DNA from: Puniceicoccales bacterium
GTDB lineage: Bacteria > Verrucomicrobiota > Verrucomicrobiia > Opitutales > JAIRLM01
Assembly (NCBI GenBank): GCA_031268315.1
Contig: JAIRXK010000041.1
Location: forward strand, 1 to 50,614
Direction: 5' to 3'
Length of the DNA stretch: 50,614 nucleotides
In this document: positions 44,730-50,614 of the stretch, piece after piece
How the letters are laid out: each line of letters opens with the position of its first letter
How positions within the stretch are numbered: position 1 is the first letter of the stretch
Notes under the pieces: model-generated
Told to the model about the DNA's origin: nothing
Seen by the model: only the letters and a program-made list of their open reading frames with translations
Databases searched by the model: none
Translations under genes and position numbers: made by a program

Positions 44730-44993
44730 ATGGCAAATATCATTAATTTTATATATCCATTACCATGCTTCCATGGTAAACAAATTCCATTGGTTGCGAT
44801 TCTTGACGAAATTTCTCCGGACGTCGAATCTTTTTTTATGGCGCTGCGAAAGAAATTTTTTCAGTATACGTTGACATCTAAAATGCTAACACTGGATAAT
44901 TTAGCACTAAAATTGTCCGGCCGTGGTAATCGCGGGGGTGATAAAAAATTACCTGAAGTATCCATTTTTTCCCATTTTTACTCGGGAAAATAG
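44730..44993 (+). CDS. Small hypothetical protein
   Basis: 87 residues, MANIINFIYPLPCFHGKQ, then acidic EISPDVESFFMALRKKFF and a Lys-rich end with GRGNRGGD. It lies in the 350-bp gap between the divergent nuclease and rfaE2 genes and would overlap neither. There is no Shine-Dalgarno site or promoter that I recognise and no known family. It may be a chance frame. Confidence 0.3.
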   Translation: MANIINFIYPLPCFHGKQIPLVAILDEISPDVESFFMALRKKFFQYTLTSKMLTLDNLALKLSGRGNRGGDKKLPEVSIFSHFYSGK

Positions 44994-45057
44994 CCGGCGA
45001 AAAAATTTTTCTCCATTGCATTGGGAGTAAAAGTCTTTTTTCTTCGAACATCTGACC

Positions 45058-45570
45058 ATGGAGATGGAGAAATTTTATTCCTTTCACGGCGCATGCAAAG
45101 TCCGTGAAGAGCTAAGGAAAGCAGGAAAGCGCGTTGTTTTAACCAACGGCTGCTTCGATTTGCTGCACCCGGGGCACATGCACATGCTGCGCCGTGGGGC
45201 GAAATGGGGGGATTCCCTCTGGGTTGCCCTCAACAGCGACAGCAGCGTCCGGTCCCTCAAGGGTCCCCTGCGCCCGATAATCGACGAAAAAATGCGCGCC
45301 TATGCCCTGGAGTCACTCCAATGCGTCTCTGGGATTTTCATATTCGATGAAAGCAATGTCACCGCACAGATCACCCAGTTTCGCCCCGATGTCTATGTGC
45401 GTGCCGCCGATCGAACACTGCAGGATTTGGATTCGAGGGAACTTCGCGCTCTCAGGGAAGTGGGGGCACACATAGAATTCCTCCCATTTCTCTCCGATTT
45501 TAGTACGACGAAGATTGTCTCCAGCATCGTTGCAAATTACTGCGGCAACCACGGAAAAAATGGGGACTAA
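45058..45570 (+). CDS. rfaE2: D-glycero-beta-D-manno-heptose 1-phosphate adenylyltransferase
   Basis: 170 residues. It transfers AMP to heptose 1-phosphate to make ADP-heptose for LPS core. Nucleotidyltransferase motifs: KRVVLTNGCFDLLHPGHMHML (HxGH-type), LWVALNSDSSVRSLKGP, RPIIDEKMRAYALESL and late FSTTKIVSSI. The kinase half found in HldE is absent, so this is the stand-alone form. Its presence argues for heptose LPS, which chlamydiae generally lack. It converges with skp. Confidence 0.92.
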   Translation: MEMEKFYSFHGACKVREELRKAGKRVVLTNGCFDLLHPGHMHMLRRGAKWGDSLWVALNSDSSVRSLKGPLRPIIDEKMRAYALESLQCVSGIFIFDESNVTAQITQFRPDVYVRAADRTLQDLDSRELRALREVGAHIEFLPFLSDFSTTKIVSSIVANYCGNHGKNGD

Positions 45571-45581
45571 ATGGCGGTGAA

Positions 45582-45606
45582 TCCAAGCGGCGAAAGCCGA
45601 CTTGGA
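45582..45606. terminator. Bidirectional terminator-like hairpin
   Basis: TCCAAG-CGGC, GAAA tetraloop, GCCG-A-CTTGGA: ten base pairs with one bulged A, between the convergent rfaE2 and skp genes. A very stable GNRA loop is present; no T tract is seen. Confidence 0.6.
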
Positions 45607-45616
45607 TCCGGAACGG

Positions 45617-46171
45617 TCACTTGGACTTATTAAGTATTTTGATCACTCGATCCGTGACATCCATGCGGGAATCGGAATAGAGCACCTCGATGCCGGATGT
45701 ATTGAGGACAATGGGCACATTGCGCTTTTCTGCAACGGCCTTGACGACCCGTTTGATCTCGTCGATGTGCCGTGCAACAAACTCCTCGCGGCGCTGGGAA
45801 AGCTCCCTGTCCGTTTCCTGGCGGAATTGATTGACCTCCACCTCCTTTTTGTGGACCTTGTCTTCCACTTCATCGGCCTGCTTCTTCAACTTGCTGCGGG
45901 CGCTGTCGCTTAGGGCAGGATTGTCCATTTTTTCACGGATTTCCTGCAATTCCTTCGCTGCCTTAACGCCCTCATCGATCATGGCACGCATCTCTTCCTG
46001 GGCTTTTTCCACAGCTTTTTGAAACTGCTCCTTGGAATGTTCAGCCCGATCGTAGCTATTGTAGACCTGTGCCATGTCCACCGTCAGAATATTCAAATCC
46101 GTTGAACTTTGTGCATGCGCACCCGCGTGGAGGAAAATAACTGCCACTGCGGTAAATAGAAACTTTCTCAT
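45617..46171 (-). CDS. Periplasmic chaperone Skp/OmpH
   Basis: 184 residues from MRKFLFTAVAVIFLHAGAHA, a signal peptide cut after AHA. The mature part is an alpha-helical coiled-coil hairpin: LNILTVDMAQVYNSYDRAE (the conserved N-terminal strand and start), a long helix rich in Glu, Lys, Arg and Gln, and a C-terminal IVLNTSGIEVLYSDSRMDVTDRVIKIL. Skp holds unfolded outer-membrane proteins. The frame runs 6 codons further upstream. There is no neighbouring bamA or lpxD, its usual partners. Confidence 0.88.
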   Translation of the reverse strand: MRKFLFTAVAVIFLHAGAHAQSSTDLNILTVDMAQVYNSYDRAEHSKEQFQKAVEKAQEEMRAMIDEGVKAAKELQEIREKMDNPALSDSARSKLKKQADEVEDKVHKKEVEVNQFRQETDRELSQRREEFVARHIDEIKRVVKAVAEKRNVPIVLNTSGIEVLYSDSRMDVTDRVIKILNKSK

Positions 46172-46434
46172 ACAACTCTCCACGGGCATTTTGCTGTGTT
46201 CAAATGCCCTGAGTCAACGGGAAAAGTAAAAAAAAATGTGGGTTTTTGGCCATGGAATGGCAATGGCGCAGTGGCTAAGGCGGCGGAACAGCTCAAGCGG
46301 CTATTTCAGCGCACCGTCCGCCGCCCTTCCCTTAGCAGTTCATTCTAAAGTTTGATTTTTCCCGATCAATTTTATTTTTCTCCGACAAAAAAAGTTTGCG
46401 CTTTTCGTAATTTTTATCATATTATGCATTAACT
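46172..46434. other. Gap with an inverted repeat and a promoter
   Basis: 260 bp. AAGGCGGCGGA (46277-46287) and TCCGCCGCC (46317-46325) form a 9-11-bp stem around a 29-nt loop. The rest is AT-rich and leads to the promoter of the OTU-like gene. No small RNA family is recognised. Confidence 0.5.
46396..46434 (+). promoter_or_regulatory. Promoter of the OTU-like gene
   Basis: TTGCGC (46396-46401) with CATATT at 16-bp spacing (46418-46423) or TATTAT at 18 bp (46420-46425). The ATG at 46435 follows 9-11 bp later with no ribosome site. Confidence 0.5.
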
Positions 46435-49209
46435 ATGGGGGGTATAATTACTTTAAACGGCCTGGGGACCGCTCAACCGGCATACCTGAAGAATGAAAAG
46501 GGCAAAAAAAGTTTGCTTTTGCTATGTGGATCGGCTGCGGATAAGTCGATGGCAATAAGTGCCATGACTTTTGTAATGTTTAAGGAACACCTAGTGTGTT
46601 TTAACTTTTCAACGGCGCGATTGCTCATTTGCTTTATTCTTTTTAAGCTCCATTTAAGTAACTTATTCAAATGTCTCACCCTACTAGAAGTGGTCATTGA
46701 ACCCAATAAGCAACCGCCGGAGTCAACCCAAGCTATTAAATCGCAAAAAATCGCTGAGTCCGATAAGCCACCGCCGGAGTCAGCCCTAGTTATTGAATCG
46801 TCAGCAAACAATGAACTTGATAAAAAATCGTCAAAGTCACATTCAGATATTGAATCGAAAATAATCGTTGCGTCCAATAAGAAATCGTCTTCAAGTGAAG
46901 CATTAAAGCCACATTCAGAAAAATCGACGGAGTTGCTTTCAGCTATTAAATCGCAAAAAACCGCTGAGTCCAATGATCAACCGTCGGAGTCAACCCTAGT
47001 TATCGAATCGCAAAAAACCGCTAAATCTAATAAATTTTTGTCAAAGTCGCTTTCAGCTATTGAATCGAAAAAAATCATTGATTCTAATCGAAATTTGAGG
47101 AGATCACCTTCAGATATTAATCTGCAATCGACTACAAATGCGAGGCAAAATGTGCAACGACCAAATTTGAAAGACGGAAAACATCAGAAATTATTAAAAG
47201 ACAAATCCGGCATATGCTATTGCCTTACTGAATGTGGAAGTGATGAAAATTCCTGCCTTTTTCATAGCCTATGCTATTTGTGCCGCAATGGTCGAATGAA
47301 TCAACATAGTGAGCTGCGAAAGGATTTAAGGGATTATGCGATGGAAAATGCCGAAAAACTACCCAATTATATTATGCACGAAATGGCCTCAGCATGCTCT
47401 TCAATAATCGTGGCTCAGTGGGAAGAAAGAACCAAAGGCACCACGGCAGAATTGGAATTAAAAAAAGAAATAGTGAGTCGATACACACAACAAATAACGA
47501 ATTGTATGGGGAAGCAAGGGACGAGTGTGGATATAATGTTAGCCTCGCTATATTTCAACATTCCAATTGCCGAGATTTGTCCCGAGACGGAGACATTTAC
47601 ACTTTACTTTCCAATGAAAACAAGCGACGGTAAGCTCGCAATTGAAATGGCTTGTCTGCCGTCTCAATTTTCCGAAGATAATTTCAGTAAATCAGCTGCT
47701 ATTGCTGAACTTAGAGACTGCATTAAATCATGGGAAAATTTGCACAGCAAGTTAATTGAACAAGATATCAAAGTCTCAACATTTCCAGAAATTTTAGATG
47801 GAAACGACTACGATGATATTAAATCGCTCAATGATTGTAGAGGAGAAATAATCAATGTGATTTATGGAATTTTAATAAAATCAGGGGCAATTGGCGTGAG
47901 GAATCAATTGAATTTTCATTGGCAGGCCGTAACCTTTTTTGAAGAAAAGAATTTAGAGCAAATCAAAAAAACCACTCAAATAGAGAAACTGAGTGACGAA
48001 GTTTCCGCAAGTACAAGCAATGTAATTAATGCCTCTCTTCTCGAGAAAAATCCATACGATGAGTTATTTGAATTGGTCAAATTCATTGTGGAATCTTCGA
48101 AAAAAGAACTTGGTACTATAGAACTGGCAGTAGATGCAATTCGAAATATTGTCGTTAGTGATGACGATTTTTCAAAAGATATCCTTCTCAACATATTGGG
48201 AATATTAGATGTTAAAGAAGATGAATTTAACAAATTTTACGATGCCAACAAAGATACTTTCAATCGATGCTTCAATGAAATATGTTTAAGTATTGCTGCC
48301 CAAAAAGCTTCTGTTCGAAATAAAAGGGCAATAAAAGAGTTGGCTTCAAGCCTACATAGCTTATACATTAGCGCTGGATTTAAAAAGGATGATAATAATG
48401 CGAGTGTTATAGCTGGAGTTATTAATGGAATAATCAGCAATGCTGATAATTCAACGGAAATATTTATAAATTCTTTGGAATCACTTACATTTGATGATCC
48501 TGCAAAGATTATACCATACAACAACAGAGTATTACTCATTGGCCTTAAAAAAGCTTTTCTAACTTATAGGTTAAAATTATTGAATTCCGATTATCGAATT
48601 TTATATAACCAAATAATTAAAGAAATCACCAATCAAATGACCAAAGAAAGTTCCGCCAACGCTCAGAAGTATGACAATTGCTTTTTCATTCAAAATTTTG
48701 CACTCAACTTGTTGAAATTTTGCACCGACTTAAATAGTAAATGCGATTTCGCAACGATTAAAACTTTTTTTGATCCAACTATAACATCGCTATTTGAATG
48801 GGACGTTCAACAATCCAATGAATTATTTGAGAAAATTGCCAAAAGTTTCACTCCAACCTCCGTGAATAGGAAAAGTTTCAGTGGTATATTTTCGAAGTTT
48901 GAAGAGGATCTTAGCGACGAGCTTTGGGTGAGACTTACCAAGTCCACTCAGGGAAATCCAATATCTCAATTCGTGTTTGATGAATTAAAACCACTTCTTC
49001 AAGAAATATCACCTGATAGCACTTGCTGTGACGAATATTTCAAAAAATTGATAATGGATATTGTAACAGACATTTCTTCGCAGATTGCATTCAACGAACT
49101 GCTCAACAGTACGCATACCATGCCCGAAGCCCAAAAAGCGGAATATACTAATAGATATATAAAAATAATATGTAGGTTAAAAAAAATATTAGTTACTAAC
49201 TACCATTAG
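46435..49209 (+). CDS. OTU-like cysteine protease, effector candidate
   Basis: 924 residues. A hydrophobic N-terminal part (residues about 38-88) is followed by a Ser/Lys/Glu linker (90-255) built from imperfect units such as AIKSQKIAES and TLVIESQKTA. Then comes an OTU-like domain: ECGSDENSCLFHSLCYL with candidate Asp270 and nucleophile Cys274 (usual form GDGNCLFRS), a middle helix region including TSVDIMLASLYFNIPI, and NFHWQAVTF with candidate His495. OTU enzymes cut ubiquitin chains. The last 400 residues are helical and unrecognised. Expected target: host ubiquitin; this is inference. Confidence 0.65.
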   Translation: MGGIITLNGLGTAQPAYLKNEKGKKSLLLLCGSAADKSMAISAMTFVMFKEHLVCFNFSTARLLICFILFKLHLSNLFKCLTLLEVVIEPNKQPPESTQAIKSQKIAESDKPPPESALVIESSANNELDKKSSKSHSDIESKIIVASNKKSSSSEALKPHSEKSTELLSAIKSQKTAESNDQPSESTLVIESQKTAKSNKFLSKSLSAIESKKIIDSNRNLRRSPSDINLQSTTNARQNVQRPNLKDGKHQKLLKDKSGICYCLTECGSDENSCLFHSLCYLCRNGRMNQHSELRKDLRDYAMENAEKLPNYIMHEMASACSSIIVAQWEERTKGTTAELELKKEIVSRYTQQITNCMGKQGTSVDIMLASLYFNIPIAEICPETETFTLYFPMKTSDGKLAIEMACLPSQFSEDNFSKSAAIAELRDCIKSWENLHSKLIEQDIKVSTFPEILDGNDYDDIKSLNDCRGEIINVIYGILIKSGAIGVRNQLNFHWQAVTFFEEKNLEQIKKTTQIEKLSDEVSASTSNVINASLLEKNPYDELFELVKFIVESSKKELGTIELAVDAIRNIVVSDDDFSKDILLNILGILDVKEDEFNKFYDANKDTFNRCFNEICLSIAAQKASVRNKRAIKELASSLHSLYISAGFKKDDNNASVIAGVINGIISNADNSTEIFINSLESLTFDDPAKIIPYNNRVLLIGLKKAFLTYRLKLLNSDYRILYNQIIKEITNQMTKESSANAQKYDNCFFIQNFALNLLKFCTDLNSKCDFATIKTFFDPTITSLFEWDVQQSNELFEKIAKSFTPTSVNRKSFSGIFSKFEEDLSDELWVRLTKSTQGNPISQFVFDELKPLLQEISPDSTCCDEYFKKLIMDIVTDISSQIAFNELLNSTHTMPEAQKAEYTNRYIKIICRLKKILVTNYH

Positions 49210-49284
49210 TTTCATGTTACTATGTGGAACTGCAGCAGAAGATTTCTGCAATTTAACGATTCCCTGGACAAAGCGCGGATAGCA

Positions 49285-49333
49285 GCCGCGGAAAAACATA
49301 TTTTTCCAGCGGCGATCCCGACCCCGGGATCGC
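49285..49333. terminator. Two tandem hairpins between convergent genes
   Basis: GCCGCGGAAAAA pairs with TTTTTCC-A-GCGGC (49285-49313, 12 bp, one bulge), and GCGATCCCG with CGGGATCGC (49312-49333, 9 bp, loop ACCC). The first has an A/T-rich upper stem giving a run of T in each direction, so it fits a bidirectional terminator. Confidence 0.65.
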
Positions 49334-49424
49334 TATCTTCAATTGGCCCAACTTCGAAGTTACCGCCGCAGATGGCAAATTCTTGCTCCAACCACAACTA
49401 CCATCTAAAAACCGTGTATTGAAT

Positions 49425-50614
49425 TTAACTACCTTCTTCATGAGCGTTGGCCTCTTCTTTTTTCTTTTCCTCCAATATTACTCTTGCAGCTTCCAGCCAG
49501 TCATGCTTGGTCTTAGTGAGATTATTGCAATTAATTACATTCTCTAAATTTTCTATGGACATTTTTTTGCAATGATATTCGACATCCTTTAATTCTAGCC
49601 CACCAAAGGACGCGTATATAACTTTCGGGGTCAACACACTTATCCATTCGCTCTGTTTTGCTTGCGATAAATTCTCCATCAAATCAATTGTTACCTGTTC
49701 ACCCATTTTCACGGTCAATGCAGCCGTAAAGTCGGCAGAGTACTCTTGGTTCAAATACTTTGTTAGAGCATCAGGCCCTATGGTTTTTAGCAAGCTATAA
49801 ATTTTATCGACATTCTCTCTGGAACGTTCTATATTATTTAGCTCGTCAAGTTTCTCCTGTATTGAATTTTCATTCGTGCTCTCCATCACTTCATTCTCGC
49901 TTTGCCTGATCGCTTCACTCTCCGCCAACACCGGATCTGCATCGCTTAAAACGACCTCTTGCTCCTTCACCTGCTGCTCTTCTTGCTTAGCCGGTGGCAC
50001 ATTCGGATTGATAAATGGCTGATTACTCGGCTGCTGCGACGGATAAGGATTATTATTCGAACCAAGCGGCTGATCATATGCAGGCTGCTGCTGCGGCGAA
50101 TTAAATTGCGTCGGCTGCTGCGGATTACTCGGATAAAAACCTCCCGGCGACTGCGGCGGATTATTCGGATCACTTGGCGTCTGCGGATAATTCTGCGGAT
50201 TCGGATTAAACTGCTGCTGATGCGGATAAGATTGCGGATTCTGATTAAGATTGGTCTGCGACTGATCATATGCAGGCGGATTCGAACCAGACGGCGAATC
50301 AAAATATCCCAGCGGCGGCGTCTGCTGCTGCTGCGGCGAATAATTCGGATTAAACTGCTGCGGCTGCTGATGCTGATTAAAATATCCCGGCGGCGGCGGC
50401 GAATAAGGATTATTATCCGGATTAAACTGCTGCTGCTGCGGCGAATAAGGATTATTATTTGAACCAAAACCTCCCGGCGGCGGATAAGATTGCTGCTGCG
50501 ACGGCAGATTCTGATTATCCGAATTAGTCGGCGCATCTGGGTCAGTTAAATTTGGGTTAAAAGATGATATGGGTTGTCCCTCTTTCTTCGTCTCACTACT
50601 TACCTTTACCTTCG
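49425..50614 (-). CDS. Pro/Gln/Asn-rich protein, 5' end outside window
   Basis: The frame is open from 49425 to the window edge, about 396 residues, so the start lies beyond; the GTG at 50000 is internal. Residues from about 50570 to 50000 (roughly 190) are a low-complexity domain of Pro, Gln, Asn, Tyr, Ser and Gly with motifs such as NPYSPQQQ, PPPGYF, SGSNPPAYDQ and QQFNP. It looks prion-like and resembles Gln/Asn-rich or secreted disordered domains. Next is an acidic spacer (KEQEVVLSDADPVLAESEA), then a helical domain ending DWLEAARVILEEKKKEE. The function is unknown. The repeated CTG and CGG codons make the DNA itself trinucleotide-repetitive (plus strand). Confidence 0.7.
   Translation of the reverse strand, partial: KVKVSSETKKEGQPISSFNPNLTDPDAPTNSDNQNLPSQQQSYPPPGGFGSNNNPYSPQQQQFNPDNNPYSPPPPGYFNQHQQPQQFNPNYSPQQQQTPPLGYFDSPSGSNPPAYDQSQTNLNQNPQSYPHQQQFNPNPQNYPQTPSDPNNPPQSPGGFYPSNPQQPTQFNSPQQQPAYDQPLGSNNNPYPSQQPSNQPFINPNVPPAKQEEQQVKEQEVVLSDADPVLAESEAIRQSENEVMESTNENSIQEKLDELNNIERSRENVDKIYSLLKTIGPDALTKYLNQEYSADFTAALTVKMGEQVTIDLMENLSQAKQSEWISVLTPKVIYASFGGLELKDVEYHCKKMSIENLENVINCNNLTKTKHDWLEAARVILEEKKKEEANAHEEGS

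Noticed and set aside
46277..46328. A tRNA-like element in the gap before the OTU-like gene
   Set aside because: There is a good stem but no D arm, T arm or anticodon loop; only an inverted repeat can be supported.
49959..50536. Two Arg/Ile/Leu-rich frames over the Pro/Gln/Asn-rich region (one on each strand)
   Set aside because: They are alternative-frame readings of the trinucleotide-rich sequence; their composition is not protein-like.
1..50614. The frequent AAAAATTTTT-type runs with flanking GG/CC as a possible signal
   Set aside because: They occur throughout coding and non-coding sequence and look like a general compositional habit of the genome rather than a site.
1..50614. CRISPR arrays, rRNA genes, riboswitches
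   Set aside because: No regularly spaced repeats, rRNA segments or recognisable riboswitch cores were found.

Overview
The window looks like part of a Gram-negative bacterial chromosome from the PVC superphylum, most likely a host-associated Verrucomicrobiota, with Chlamydiota as the alternative. The best lineage marker is a 52-residue gene at 11462 that matches the small basic protein family known from Chlamydiae, Verrucomicrobia and Planctomycetes. MsbA-type exporter, Skp/OmpH and heptose adenylyltransferase (RfaE2) genes indicate an outer membrane with heptose-containing LPS. Pyruvate:ferredoxin oxidoreductase and a PPi-type phosphofructokinase point to anaerobic, energy-saving glycolysis. 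No organism name can be proven from the sequence alone.

Two kinds of gene alternate. Housekeeping genes are compact and conserved: nifJ, rluA-type, atpH, RDD protein, msbA-type, tRNA-Arg, ftsY, ligA, pfp, a TrpR-like regulator with a three-gene ABC importer, an AsmA-like protein, rpoN, atpA, a beta-CASP nuclease, rfaE2 and skp. Between them sit large genes without obvious bacterial orthologues. Several carry a paired hydrophobic segment like chlamydial Inc proteins, and several carry eukaryote-directed signatures: a PI-kinase/FAM20-like catalytic loop, an OTU-like protease, two NEL-like Cys-Gly-Asp proteins (candidate E3 ubiquitin ligases), a J-domain with LRR-like repeats, a possible macrodomain, MgtE-N-like helical repeats and a Pro/Gln/Asn-rich domain. 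I read these as candidate secreted effectors. No secretion apparatus is in the window.

Layout: 1-5.6 kb, a coiled-coil protein, a duplicated effector pair and a DMT transporter; 5.6-9.2 kb nifJ; 9.4-11.2 kb kinase-like effector between direct repeats; 11.4-13.4 kb housekeeping; 13.5-16.2 kb a repeat protein and a decayed gene; 16.2-22.7 kb housekeeping (msbA, tRNA, ftsY, ligA, pfp); 22.8-29.8 kb helical-repeat protein, IS remnant, a decayed gene and the NEL-like pair; 29.8-32.6 kb tryptophan-type importer operon; 32.7-41 kb effector-like genes with the AsmA-like gene and rpoN; 41-46.2 kb atpA, nuclease, rfaE2, skp; 46.4-50.6 kb OTU-like effector and a Pro/Gln/Asn-rich protein cut by the window edge.

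Three observations cut across the region. Effector-like genes repeatedly have a TTGAC-type -35, a 16-bp spacer and a -10 box only 6-16 bp from the start codon, mostly without a Shine-Dalgarno site. Several effector islets are flanked by partial duplicates of the neighbouring gene's end (nifJ 3' end, rpoN 5' end) or by direct repeats, suggesting a common mode of gain. ATP synthase genes are dispersed: atpH and atpA stand alone about 29 kb apart, and rpoN appears to lack its activator-responsive N-terminal region.
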